Shown: piece by piece, positions 1 through 5,869 of the stretch
Layout: each line of letters opens with the position of its first letter
Position numbering within the stretch: the first letter of the stretch is position 1
IMG/VR virus record: IMGVR_UViG_3300037119_003537
Coordinates: 1-29,515 of that record
Length of the DNA stretch: 29,515 nt
Reading direction: 5' to 3' (one strand)
DNA from: a virus
Notes under the pieces: generated by a model
Databases searched by the model: none
What the model saw: only the letters and a program-made list of their open reading frames with translations
Told to the model about the DNA's origin: nothing
Position numbers and translations under genes: made by a program

Positions 1-155
1 AGATCGCGGTCGGCCGTCGCCCCGACGCAGCGCGAGCAAAGTATGCGCTTGGCGCCTGGCCGTCCGACCCACTCCACGACCTGCCCGCTGAGGATCACGC
101 CCAGGCACCGAGAGCACACACCTCGGTGCCGGGCGCGAGACTGTAGACTGCTCAC
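1..155 (-). CDS. Small zinc-ribbon protein, C-terminus cut by window edge
   Basis: This leftward frame starts at GTG (155) and runs open to the window edge, giving 51 residues. An AGGGAGGT ribosome binding site at 162-169 sits at a good distance and fixes the start. The visible protein contains two CxxC pairs, CSRC near residue 14 and CSRC near residue 40, which is the pattern of a small zinc ribbon. It is the last gene of the leftward cluster and is separated from the membrane-protein gene upstream by a hairpin. The family is not recognised and no function can be assigned; zinc binding is inferred from the cysteine spacing only. Confidence 0.6.
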   Translation of the reverse strand, partial: MSSLQSRARHRGVCSRCLGVILSGQVVEWVGRPGAKRILCSRCVGATADRD

Positions 156-197
156 TAGCTACCTCCCTGCGGTCAGGCAGGTCGAAGGTTGAAGTGG

Positions 198-225
198 AGC
201 CCGGGCGACAGCAGACGCTCGGGCT
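198..225. terminator. Strong hairpin, possible terminator
   Basis: AGCCCGGGCG (198-207) pairs with CGCTCGGGCT (216-225) around an 8-nt loop. Pairing is complete on the plus strand with one G-U, and has one mismatch on the minus strand. It lies between the 58-residue membrane-protein gene and the zinc-ribbon gene. There is no T tract, which is common for high-GC hosts, so it may end the leftward transcript, partly attenuate it, or only be a structured leader. Confidence 0.45.
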
Positions 226-236
226 TCGCGCTATCT

Positions 237-251
237 CGCGAGTCTAGCGCG
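237..251 (-). promoter_or_regulatory. CGCGCTAGACTCGCG element with -10 box TAGACT
   Basis: On the minus strand the sequence reads CGCGCTAGACTCGCG, with TAGACT at 246-241 as a possible -10 box. The TAG of this box is also the stop codon of the 58-residue membrane protein. The same core recurs at 3541, 3122, 9552, 16945, 22473 and, degenerate, 24778. If active it would drive the zinc-ribbon gene starting at 155 through a leader containing the hairpin at 198-225. Confidence 0.4.
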
Positions 252-420
252 CCGCGCGGGCGAGCACGATCCCGACGACGACGACGACGAGCCACGCGCC
301 GCCGTAGTGATACGCGGCGACGCACAGCATCACGACGCCGACGATGCTCGCGGTCGTCCTAGCCGCCCACGTGTTCGCCGCCCGCTCGGCCTCGGTGCGG
401 TCGTGCAGGTAGTCGCTCAT
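244..420 (-). CDS. Small two-helix membrane protein
   Basis: This 58-residue protein starts at ATG 420, overlapping the upstream stop codon by 4 nt (ATGA), so it is translationally coupled. It has a charged N-terminus of about 22 residues. Two hydrophobic segments follow, at about residues 24-37 and 42-54, the second almost pure valine, isoleucine and leucine. It ends in ARAAR. Two short helices and a basic tail would suit a small holin-like or membrane-anchored phage protein, but no family is recognised. The lysin-like gene lies on the other strand about 3 kb away, so a lysis role is only a possibility. Confidence 0.6.
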   Translation of the reverse strand: MSDYLHDRTEAERAANTWAARTTASIVGVVMLCVAAYHYGGAWLVVVVVGIVLARAAR

Positions 421-656
421 CGCTCGGCCTCCGGGATCTGGTTCTCCTCCATGTCCCGCATCTGAGCTTCGAGGCTAGGATCGTCGTCGGGTACCTCGAC
501 GCGCTCCCAGGGCAGGAACCGGCCGCGAGCGTCGCGCGCTTCTTCCCAGCCAGCGCCCCAGCACTTACTACATTCGGCCACGTCCTCGCCGTTCATCACG
601 AGGCCGTGCCCGCCGCACCACGAGCACGCACACGAGCGTGGCTGCTTGACGATCAT
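417..656 (-). CDS. DnaJ-type zinc-finger small protein
   Basis: The protein has 79 residues from ATG 656, which overlaps the previous stop by 4 nt. Residues 9-36 hold CACSWCGGHG and CSKCWGAG, two CxxCxGxG-like units spaced as in the zinc-binding region of DnaJ. The acidic tail (from about residue 57) has no recognisable motif. Small proteins with one DnaJ-type zinc unit are common in actinobacteriophage operons and have no agreed function. It belongs to a tight leftward operon that begins at the ERF gene. Zinc binding is inferred from motif spacing. Confidence 0.65.
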   Translation of the reverse strand: MIVKQPRSCACSWCGGHGLVMNGEDVAECSKCWGAGWEEARDARGRFLPWERVEVPDDDPSLEAQMRDMEENQIPEAER

Positions 657-916
657 CCCTGCGGCCTCCTCGCGCGCGCCCGGGCGACCGCCGCGCGCTC
701 GTTCCGCTCGGCCGTCTCCGTGATGACGCGCAGCACGTCGAAGAACGCCGACGTGTCCTGCTCGTACCCGCTCACCGCGACGCCGGCGCCGTGCTCGGTG
801 ATGACGAACGCGACGAGCTTGATCGGCGCGTCGCCCGTCAGCTCGATGAACTCGCCGACGAGCATCGAGCATGCCCGCTCGACCAGCTCCCGCGTCTCGT
901 CGTCCATGCGCATCAC
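653..916 (-). CDS. Hypothetical phage protein, 87 aa
   Basis: The frame starts at GTG 916, overlapping the TGA of the upstream gene; ATG 913 or ATG 907 are alternative starts that would shorten it by one or three residues. The protein is soluble and mixed alpha/beta in appearance, with an acidic first half (DDETRELVERACSML) and a basic alanine-arginine tail. No cysteine motif, membrane segment or known domain is seen. Overlaps of 4 nt on both sides make it a true member of the leftward operon. Function unknown. Confidence 0.6.
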   Translation of the reverse strand: MMRMDDETRELVERACSMLVGEFIELTGDAPIKLVAFVITEHGAGVAVSGYEQDTSAFFDVLRVITETAERNERAAVARARARRPQG

Positions 917-1443
917 TCACCCCCACGATTGATCGCGACACGGACGCTGCGGTCCTTAGCGGGCGCCTCCGAGCGCGCGACCGCGAGCCGATCGGCGACG
1001 CCCGGCAGGCGGCTGATCGCGTCGATGCCGCGCAGCAGGACGTGATACTCGGTGCGCGGCTCGCACGCTCGCGTCGCCGCTTCGCGGTCGATCACGCCCT
1101 CCTCTACGAGCTGGTCGAGGATCGGCACGAGCTTCGTCACGTCCCAGTTGTACGTCACGGCCGGGCTCGGCGCCGTCACCTCGACGCCGCGAGCCCTCAC
1201 CGTCCACGTCGTCGAGCGATCCATCCGCGCGAGCATCTCCCGGGCGAGCCAGCGCTTCATGTCGCGCAGCTCGTCCAGCTCCAGCTCGACGACGCGAAGC
1301 ACGCTCGCGACGAGCGGCGCGCCGGCCGCTTCGAGCGCGATCGCCTCGCCCGAGTCGGGATCGACTAGCTCGACGCGGTTCGAGTCCGGCTGGTACGTGA
1401 GCACGAGGTCGTGCGGGCTCTGGCGTACGGCGGGCAGGGTCAT
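913..1443 (-). CDS. Hypothetical phage protein, 176 aa
   Basis: The frame starts at ATG 1443, overlapping the LexA-like gene by 4 nt. The N-terminal 40 residues (LTYQPDSNRVELVDPDSGEAI) look like beta strands. A helical stretch at about residues 45-76 is rich in Glu, Leu and Arg and contains WLAREMLARMD. A possible small helical domain lies near residues 105-125 (VPILDQLVEEGVIDREAA). I recognise no family. Its place between a LexA-like regulator and small zinc proteins, downstream of ERF, suggests an early or replication-related accessory role, but this rests on context alone. Confidence 0.6.
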   Translation of the reverse strand: MTLPAVRQSPHDLVLTYQPDSNRVELVDPDSGEAIALEAAGAPLVASVLRVVELELDELRDMKRWLAREMLARMDRSTTWTVRARGVEVTAPSPAVTYNWDVTKLVPILDQLVEEGVIDREAATRACEPRTEYHVLLRGIDAISRLPGVADRLAVARSEAPAKDRSVRVAINRGGE

Positions 1444-1685
1444 GATGTTCCTCTCGGTCGCTCGACGGGCCAGTAGTTCCGCCCGCCTCGGTACAGGATT
1501 TCGAGGTCACCGTGCATCACGAGCAAGCGCAGGTGGCCGTGGATCGTGCTCGGGCTGAGGCCGAACTGCACGGCCGTCTCGCGGATCGTCGGCGGGTAGC
1601 CGTGCAGCGCGTAGTGCGCTCGCACGTACCCGAGGATGTGCAGTTGGCGCGGCGTGAGCGGCCGGCGGTACGGCGCCGTCGCCAC
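1440..1685 (-). CDS. LexA-type winged-helix DNA-binding protein without protease domain
   Basis: The protein has 81 residues and starts at GTG 1685, sharing one base with the upstream TAG. Residues 10-62 match the N-terminal winged helix of LexA: LTPRQLHILGYV, then GYPPTIRET, then GLSPSTIHGHLRLLVMHGDLE, which is the recognition helix region. The C-terminal Ser/Lys autoprotease of LexA is absent, so it cannot be inactivated by RecA-stimulated self-cleavage. It may be a phage regulator, or it may bind SOS-box-like or phage operators and interfere with host LexA. The operon context with ERF suggests control of early or recombination genes. Fold assignment is strong; targets are unknown. Confidence 0.85.
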   Translation of the reverse strand: MATAPYRRPLTPRQLHILGYVRAHYALHGYPPTIRETAVQFGLSPSTIHGHLRLLVMHGDLEILYRGGRNYWPVERPRGTS

Positions 1686-1903
1686 TAGAACCGCAACCTC
1701 GTCTGCATCTCGGCCTTTGGCGTGAGGTGATGCACGCTGCGGTACGGGACGACCGTGACGCGCTGCGGCGTCTTCTCCGGGTTGCTAGACCAGTGCGCCC
1801 TGACGGCGCCCTCCGGGCTCGACGCCTCGACGGTCGCGACGAACGCGAGCGCGTGACCCGCCTCGCTGTCGTCCCGGGTGTAGATGCTGTACGCGGTCGC
1901 CAT
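1685..1903 (-). CDS. Hypothetical small protein, 72 aa
   Basis: It starts at ATG 1903, sharing one base with the TAA stop of the ERF gene, so it is translationally coupled. The sequence is mixed polar and hydrophobic, with strand-like segments (ALAFVATVEAS and RVTVVPYRSV). It resembles the small alpha/beta proteins found beside phage recombination genes. No cysteines, membrane helix or known domain are present. Function unknown. Confidence 0.6.
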   Translation of the reverse strand: MATAYSIYTRDDSEAGHALAFVATVEASSPEGAVRAHWSSNPEKTPQRVTVVPYRSVHHLTPKAEMQTRLRF

Positions 1904-2826
1904 TACTCCCCCTCGCCGAACGGAATCTCATCGGTGGTCGTCGCGGGCACGGGCTCGTCGGGCTGCCCGGCCGCAGCCGTGTCGAGCGCGCCGGCCGTCA
2001 TCGGCTGCGAGAGGTCAGTGTTCGCCGCCGCCTCGCTCGCGGAGTGCCCGTTCTCGACCTCCCACGCGCAGAGCCGCTCGTTGATGACCGCGCCGGCCTG
2101 CGGATTTCCCTCGACCTTCTTGAGCCGCTCGATCAGGTCACTCGCGACCCGCTTGCTGATCTTCGCGAACACGTCCGCCGGATCGCCGGCCTGCCGCGCC
2201 AAGCGCCACGCGTACGGCTCCGTCTCGCCGTGCTCCGTTCCGATCACGTTCTTCACCATCGCGCACAAGAAGCCGAGCTGCTTGTCGCTCGCCGTCGCCG
2301 AGCCGCCGCCGTTCGCGCGCCCGACCGCGTGACCCTCGCCGGCGTCCGTGTCGTCACCGCCCGCGACCGCGATCATCAGCGCCTTCTGCACGACGTACTT
2401 CGCCGCCATCGTCATCGCCTTCGCGTAGGCCTTGTCGGCCGGGTCGATGCCCTGCCCGTACGCGTAGCAGTCCACCGCCATGCCCACCTTGTCGCGAATC
2501 GTGAGCTTGGCCTGAACGGTCGCCATGATCGCCGGCCGCTCGACCCACTGCCGATCGACCTCCTTGAACGTCGTGATGATCTCGTGCTCGCCCTGCTCGA
2601 AACTGATCGTGCCGCTCAGGCCGGCTTCGGCGAGCGCAGCGCGCGCGGCGGCGAACAGCGCTTCCTCGGTCATGTAGGCGTACTGGAAATGCGGATTGAA
2701 TCCGTCGCGGCCGACGGTCAGCGCCGCGCTCGTCGCGAGCTGCGCGAGGCCGGCGACGACGCTACGGTCATCCGCGAGAATCGCAGGCGGCGCTTCGGCC
2801 TGCGGTTGAGCTGGTACGGTTGCCAT
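1903..2826 (-). CDS. erf: ERF-family single-strand DNA annealing protein
   Basis: This 307-residue protein belongs to the ERF superfamily of phage recombinases, which anneal complementary single strands. The conserved core lies at about residues 25-160. It includes NPHFQYAYMTEEAL (44-57), strand pairs around ITTFKEVDRQWVE, and the hallmark GQGIDPADKAYAKAMTMAAKYVVQKAL with the following GGDDTD. The C-terminal half is low-complexity, then helical, and probably contacts single-strand binding protein or other partners. It leads a seven-gene leftward operon with overlapping starts. The start ATG 2826 has a very strong AGGAGGAG site. No matching exonuclease is seen in the window, although HNH and VRR-NUC proteins are nearby. 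Confidence 0.9.
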   Translation of the reverse strand: MATVPAQPQAEAPPAILADDRSVVAGLAQLATSAALTVGRDGFNPHFQYAYMTEEALFAAARAALAEAGLSGTISFEQGEHEIITTFKEVDRQWVERPAIMATVQAKLTIRDKVGMAVDCYAYGQGIDPADKAYAKAMTMAAKYVVQKALMIAVAGGDDTDAGEGHAVGRANGGGSATASDKQLGFLCAMVKNVIGTEHGETEPYAWRLARQAGDPADVFAKISKRVASDLIERLKKVEGNPQAGAVINERLCAWEVENGHSASEAAANTDLSQPMTAGALDTAAAGQPDEPVPATTTDEIPFGEGE

Positions 2827-2853
2827 GTTCGGCTCCTCCTGGTAGTGGGGTCG
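2827..2853 (-). promoter_or_regulatory. Conserved leader (GACCCC...ACTACCAG) and strong RBS of erf
   Basis: On the minus strand GACCCC is followed directly by ACTACCAG, then GGAGGAG and the ATG at 2826. The same order, GACCCC then ACTACCAG then a GGAG-type RBS, precedes the genes at 4127 and 16360. A shorter version, TCTACCAGAGGAG, precedes 16906. The leader defines the start codon and may be the initiating part of a short transcript made at this gene. Confidence 0.55.
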
Positions 2854-2884
2854 GGCTTGCTGGGGGTATGGGTGGTCCTGTCGG

Positions 2885-2912
2885 GAACGAGCTGCCGCGA
2901 GGCGGCTCGTTC
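2885..2912. terminator. 12-bp hairpin with GCGA tetraloop
   Basis: GAACGAGCTGCC (2885-2896) pairs with GGCGGCTCGTTC (2901-2912) around GCGA, a GNRA-type loop. Pairing is complete on the plus strand with one U-G, and there is one mismatch on the minus strand. It lies six bases downstream of the ribbon-helix-helix stop codon and upstream of erf, so it probably ends or attenuates that short transcript. No T tract follows. Confidence 0.5.
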
Positions 2913-2917
2913 TCGTT

Positions 2918-3094
2918 CTACGCCGTGCGCCTCGCGAGGTACTCGCGGATCGCGTCGCGCACCACGTCGCTGATCGACCGGCCGTCGGCGCTCGCGATCA
3001 GTTCGAGCCGCTCGAACTGCGCGGGCTGCATCATGATCGAGCCGAGCCGCTTCGTGTTCGTCGTGCGGCCGGCCGTCTTGCGTTGCGTCGCCAT
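2918..3094 (-). CDS. Ribbon-helix-helix DNA-binding protein
   Basis: This 58-residue gene is leftward from ATG 3094, with a GAGAGGAG ribosome binding site at about 3103-3110. The last 40 residues carry a ribbon-helix-helix fold of the CopG/Arc type: strand RLGSIMMQP, helix AQFERLELIASADG, then RSISDVVRDAIREYLARR. The first 15 residues are basic and probably add DNA contacts. Proteins of this size act as dimeric repressors. It has its own promoter carrying a palindromic site at 3122-3136, so autoregulation is plausible. It is a candidate for the factor that reads one of the repeated palindromes in this window, which is inference only. Confidence 0.8.
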   Translation of the reverse strand: MATQRKTAGRTTNTKRLGSIMMQPAQFERLELIASADGRSISDVVRDAIREYLARRTA

Positions 3095-3121
3095 GCTGAG
3101 ACTCCTCTCGGGTGGTGGTCG

Positions 3122-3136
3122 GCGCTAGTCTAGCGC
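3122..3136 (-). promoter_or_regulatory. Palindromic promoter/operator of the RHH gene
   Basis: GCGCTAG-T-CTAGCGC is a perfect 15-bp palindrome. On the minus strand it contains TAGACT (3132-3127), a -10 box whose transcript would start near 3120, ahead of the RBS and ATG 3094. The same palindrome with another centre base occurs at 16945-16959, and a shorter version at 24778-24790, each upstream of a leftward gene. A -35 box is not convincing. Confidence 0.6.
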
Positions 3137-3158
3137 GCCGACCGCGCGCCCGTCGCCC

Positions 3159-3497
3159 CTATAGGACGTGCGGGACGACGCGCCGGCCGGTGAGGCGATG
3201 AACGGCGCGGTAGATGCCGATATGCGCGACCGCTGCGGCCTGCTCGTCGAGCGTCAGAACCTCCAGCAGCGACACCTCGTGCCGGTCGTACAGCGCGTGG
3301 CACGACGGGCAGAGCGGCACCACGTCGTCAGGATCGACGAAGTACGCGAACGTGCCGTCCTCGAGTTCGGCCTTCTCGTCGTACTTGCGCGCGACGACGT
3401 GCGCCGCCTGCAGGCCGTAGACCTCGGGGCACAAGCGGCAGCGACCCTCGCGCCTCGTCTTCTCCAACGCGGCCGTCCAGTAGCGCGGAATCCTCAT
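3159..3497 (-). CDS. HNH endonuclease
   Basis: This 112-residue protein has an HNH nuclease fold. A zinc-binding pair C20-C23 (CRLC) is followed by AAHVVARK with the catalytic-type His33. The second pair C63-C66 (PLCPSCHALYDRH) completes the zinc site and carries the conserved His67 and His73. Stand-alone HNH proteins of this size in tailed phages often work with the large terminase in genome packaging, although they usually lie next to it. Here it is leftward and about 4 kb from the terminase, beside recombination genes, so a recombination or homing role is also possible. No clear ribosome binding site precedes ATG 3497. Confidence 0.85.
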   Translation of the reverse strand: MRIPRYWTAALEKTRREGRCRLCPEVYGLQAAHVVARKYDEKAELEDGTFAYFVDPDDVVPLCPSCHALYDRHEVSLLEVLTLDEQAAAVAHIGIYRAVHRLTGRRVVPHVL

Positions 3498-3540
3498 GCG
3501 CCGTATCGTAGCCGAGCCGGCGCCGACGCCGCGCGGCGAT

Positions 3541-3589
3541 CGCGCTAGACTCGACCCGAGCGCGCGCCGACCGACGACGCGCGTAGGCT
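3541..3589 (+). promoter_or_regulatory. Rightward promoter region with two TAGRCT boxes
   Basis: CGCGCTAGACTCG (3541-3553) holds TAGACT at 3546-3551, and a second box TAGGCT lies at 3584-3589. They sit in the 183-bp gap between the divergent HNH and lysin genes and point toward the lysin operon. No good -35 hexamer is seen. This gap holds nothing else that I can recognise. Confidence 0.45.
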
Positions 3590-3679
3590 AGACGAGCACG
3601 AGCACGGAGGCCCTCGACCGGGCCGATCCCGCCAACGACAAGGAGGCTGCCTGTCACCTCGATCCTGCTCACCTGCGCC

Positions 3680-4066
3680 GTGCTGGGGCTTGGCATCCCC
3701 GGGGCAATCTGCGACCGAGGAGGCCGAGCGACACCGCCGCCGGCGGTGCCGAGAGGCGGGCAGGCGACGCCCGAGACGAACCGCGAGGTCGGGTACCGCA
3801 TGACCGTCGAAGAGGCCGGCTGGAGCGAGACGGAGTGGCAATGCTTAGAACGCTTATGGACGCGAGAGAGCGGCTGGACGACGCCCGATACCAATCCGAG
3901 CTCTGGCGCGGCCGGCATCCCGCAAGCGCTGCCGCCGAGCAAGATGGGCGACGGCTGGGAGTCGAGCGTGCCTCAGCAGATCGCCTGGGGCATGCGCTAC
4001 ATCATCGGCCGGTACGGCTCGGCCTGCGCCGCGCTCGCGCACAGCGACGCCCACAACTACTACTAG
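3680..4066 (+). CDS. Lytic-transglycosylase-like secreted lysin
   Basis: From GTG 3680 the protein has 128 residues. Its C-terminal 80 residues match the transglycosylase-like domain of actinobacterial secreted cell-wall proteins: ECLERLW-type WQCLERLWTRESGW (Glu63 is the likely catalytic acid), NPSSGAAGIPQALP, WGMRYIIGRYGSACAAL and HSDAHNYY. The region before residue 40 is a proline/glycine linker. The true start is probably upstream, because the same frame from about 3653 encodes a hydrophobic export-signal-like run (TSILLTCAVLGLG). A perfect AAGGAGG lies at 3640-3646, but the ideally spaced codon is GTC. The enzyme would cut peptidoglycan during lysis or entry. Confidence 0.75.
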   Translation: MLGLGIPGAICDRGGRATPPPAVPRGGQATPETNREVGYRMTVEEAGWSETEWQCLERLWTRESGWTTPDTNPSSGAAGIPQALPPSKMGDGWESSVPQQIAWGMRYIIGRYGSACAALAHSDAHNYY

Positions 4067-4088
4067 AGGAAACGACCGACCGGCGGCG

Positions 4089-4126
4089 TATAACCGCCTC
4101 GACCCCCCACTACCAGAGGAGCACGA
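4089..4126 (+). promoter_or_regulatory. Promoter and conserved leader of the 4127 gene
   Basis: TATAAC at 4089-4094 is the most AT-rich -10-like box in this gap. It is followed by GACCCC (4101) and CACTACCAGAGGAG (4108-4121), then ATG 4127. The leader shares GACCCC, ACTACCAG and the RBS with the leaders of erf and of the 16360 gene. A transcript starting near 4101 would consist almost only of this shared leader. Confidence 0.5.
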
Positions 4127-4396
4127 ATGCCTGACGTAACACCCATCCGAGGAAAGGTCACGATCGAGCCGGGCGAGACGGTCCACGACGCGACGTGGCA
4201 CGACGGCTGGCGGCACGGCTGGTACGACTGCAGCATCGACAGCGAGGTCGTCCGTAGCGAGGCGTACAAGCAGGGCAAGGCGCAGGGCATGCGCGCCGGG
4301 ATGGAGGTCGGCCCGACGTGGCTGAACCTCGCCGTTGTCTCGACGTTCACGTTCATCGCCGGCTTCTGCATCGCGATCGGGTACTTCGGTGGCTGA
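4127..4396 (+). CDS. Small protein with C-terminal membrane helix
   Basis: This 89-residue protein has an AGAGGAG ribosome binding site and an unambiguous ATG. Residues 1-65 are polar, with aromatic clusters (WHDGWRHGWYD). Residues 67-86 (WLNLAVVSTFTFIAGFCIAI) form one transmembrane helix close to the C-terminus. The soluble part contains RSEAYKQGKAQGMRAGMEVG, which looks helical. Placed directly after the lysin-like gene, it could be a holin-like or membrane accessory lysis protein, but no family is recognised. Confidence 0.65.
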   Translation: MPDVTPIRGKVTIEPGETVHDATWHDGWRHGWYDCSIDSEVVRSEAYKQGKAQGMRAGMEVGPTWLNLAVVSTFTFIAGFCIAIGYFGG

Positions 4397-4802
4397 GGAC
4401 GATCAGCGCTCGATCTTCGACGACCTGCCCGACCCGCGCGAGAACCGCGTCGGCAAGTTCCACGGCCCGGCGTCGGGCGCGCCCGACACGCAACGCGCGG
4501 CGGCGATCCTCGTCTACCCGAAGACGGGGATCGCTAGGGAGCGCGTCCTGCGGAACATCATCGAGAGCGGCGAGTTCGGCGTGATCGACGAGGACGGCTA
4601 CCGCCGCCTGCGCATGATCCAGAACACGTACATCCCTCGCCGCAACGAGCTGACGAACGACGGCTGGATCAAGGACAGCGGTCGGCGGCGCGAGACTGCC
4701 GCCGGCGCGCAGGCCGTCGTCTGGGTCGCGACCGAGCGAGCGCTCGTCGCGATCCGCCGCCTCGACCCGCTCGACCATCGCGCACAGGAGGTGTCCCCAT
4801 GA
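4389..4802 (+). CDS. Winged-helix-like phage DNA-binding protein
   Basis: The likely start is GTG 4389, overlapping the previous gene by 8 nt, giving 137 residues. The core (about 34-110) has a helix, turn and wing pattern: QRAAAILVYPKTGIARERVL, then FGVIDEDGYRRLRMIQNTYIPRRNEL, then GWIKDSGRRRETAAGAQAVVW. This block, with the invariant NTYIPRR and GWI.DSG..R.T..G, is familiar from many actinobacterial and other phages. There it is treated as a winged-helix protein that tests a DNA or regulatory signal. Target unknown. The upstream ribosome binding site is weak, so translation probably couples to the preceding gene. Confidence 0.65.
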   Translation: MAEDDQRSIFDDLPDPRENRVGKFHGPASGAPDTQRAAAILVYPKTGIARERVLRNIIESGEFGVIDEDGYRRLRMIQNTYIPRRNELTNDGWIKDSGRRRETAAGAQAVVWVATERALVAIRRLDPLDHRAQEVSP

Positions 4803-5158
4803 CGAAGCGTTACCCGCCTCGGCCCGGCGACCCGGGCTTCGAGGCGTACATCGACGGCAAGAGCGGCGACGCGCCGCGCGACTACGCGCCGTCGCTCGGA
4901 TGCATCTGCCCGAGCCACGCAAGCAACCGCGGAGAGTGCCCCGTGCATGACGATCACGGGCGCGTGCGCGGAACGGCGCCCGGCGACGCCGAGCCGGACT
5001 GGCCCGGCCCGGACGAGGACGAACTGCGCGACGCCTCGACGCAGGCACAGTTCCAGCACCTCGGCCGCGAGGTCGGCACGCTCAGCGAGGCGATCGTCCG
5101 CAAGCTACGGCTCCACGAGGCGGTAGCGTGGCTCGCCCGACGACTCGACCGGTCATGA
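4799..5158 (+). CDS. Hypothetical protein with short Cys/His cluster, 119 aa
   Basis: The start ATG 4799 overlaps the previous stop by 4 nt and is preceded by GGAGG. The N-terminal half is rich in Pro, Asp and Gly. It contains CICPSHASNRGECPVHDDH at about residues 35-53, three Cys and three His that could bind a metal. A central acidic stretch (about 61-80) leads to a helical C-terminus, EVGTLSEAIVRKLRLHEAVAWLARRL. Similar small proteins with a CxCPSH...CPxH pattern occur in actinobacteriophage operons. Function unknown. Confidence 0.6.
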   Translation: MTKRYPPRPGDPGFEAYIDGKSGDAPRDYAPSLGCICPSHASNRGECPVHDDHGRVRGTAPGDAEPDWPGPDEDELRDASTQAQFQHLGREVGTLSEAIVRKLRLHEAVAWLARRLDRS

Positions 5159-5475
5159 GCATCGACACCGCGAGACTCGCGGCGCGCGAGTCGCAAGCCA
5201 CGATCCGCGCTCGCCGGCGCCGCCTCGCCGCCGATGCCGCCGCCGGCCACAGGCTGAGCGTGATCATCCTCGACCACGGCACCGTCCTGCGCGGCGTGCC
5301 CATCCGCAGCCTCGTGGAGTGGATACCGAGCGTCGGGCCGATCAAGAGCGCGCGCCTCACTCGCGGCCTACCCCGCAACGCGACGCTCGGCGACCTCGAC
5401 GACACGCAGCACGCCCTGCTGCTCGTGCGCCTGCGGAACTACGAGCACCGGCACCGCAACGGCGCGGCGGCGTGA
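5155..5475 (+). CDS. mIHF/sIHF-like DNA-bending protein
   Basis: From ATG 5155 (ATGA overlap) the protein has 106 residues. Residues 17-92 align by eye with actinobacterial integration host factor. A basic helix (RARRRRLAADAA) is followed by LSVIILDHGTVLRGVPIRSLVEWIPSVG, matching the host LHEVI...VSALLESLPGVG. Then IKSARLTRGL matches the helix-two-turns-helix region, and a final LDDTQHALLL matches GLGSNQIASL. Host mIHF/sIHF bends DNA, compacts the nucleoid and assists phage integration. A phage copy could assist recombination, packaging or transcription. An earlier in-frame start at 5128 exists but would overlap the previous gene more. Assignment is by pattern and is fairly strong. Confidence 0.7.
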   Translation: MSIDTARLAARESQATIRARRRRLAADAAAGHRLSVIILDHGTVLRGVPIRSLVEWIPSVGPIKSARLTRGLPRNATLGDLDDTQHALLLVRLRNYEHRHRNGAAA

Positions 5476-5558
5476 TGGCCGAGCCCGACCTGATCCTCCC
5501 GACGCTCGTCGCGTTCCTCGCCGCGCTCGTCATCAAGACGATCCTGAACCGGCGATGA
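5475..5558 (+). CDS. 27-residue single-helix membrane peptide
   Basis: This very short frame starts at ATG 5475, sharing one base with the previous TGA, and ends at a TGA that overlaps the next ATG by 4 nt. The peptide is an acidic tip (MAEPD), one hydrophobic helix (LILPTLVAFLAALVI, about residues 6-20) and a basic end (KTILNRR). Overlapping coupling on both sides makes translation likely in spite of its size. It would lie in the membrane with the basic end inside. Small membrane peptides of this kind can be spanin-, holin- or inhibitor-like; nothing more can be said. Confidence 0.6.
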   Translation: MAEPDLILPTLVAFLAALVIKTILNRR

Positions 5559-5869
5559 CGGGCGCGTGGGAGAGCACCGTGATCGACGCGGCGCGCCTGT
5601 TCGGCTGGCGCGTCGCGCACTTCCGCCCGGCCCTCACGAAGCACGGCTGGCGCACGCCCGTCGCCGCCGACGGCAAAGGCTGGCCCGACCTCGTGCTCGT
5701 CCGCGAGCGCGTGATCTACGCCGAGCTGAAGAGCGGCAGCGGCAGGCTCACGCCCGAGCAGGAAGAGTGGATCACCCGGCTACGCAACGCCGGGCAGGAG
5801 GTCTACGTGTGGCACGACACGCAACTCGAAGCCGTCGTCGCGATCCTCAGAAAGAGAGTCACGCCATGA
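5555..5869 (+). CDS. VRR-NUC domain nuclease
   Basis: This 104-residue protein is a stand-alone VRR-NUC domain of the PD-(D/E)xK fold. The active site is visible: GWPDLVLV gives Asp45, and YAELKSGSGRLTPEQ gives Glu57 and Lys59 of the ExK motif, with Gln69 following. The last part (NAGQEVYVWHD) is the usual closing strand. Family members cut branched or structured DNA such as Holliday junctions or flaps. A single domain of about 100 residues is the standard phage form, where it probably resolves branched DNA before packaging. It starts at ATG 5555, overlapping the membrane peptide. Confidence 0.9.
   Translation: MTGAWESTVIDAARLFGWRVAHFRPALTKHGWRTPVAADGKGWPDLVLVRERVIYAELKSGSGRLTPEQEEWITRLRNAGQEVYVWHDTQLEAVVAILRKRVTP

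Noticed and set aside
144-149. TAGACT on the plus strand near the left edge
   Set aside because: It lies inside the coding part of the leftward zinc-ribbon gene, without the CGCGC flank of the other sites and without a rightward gene near.
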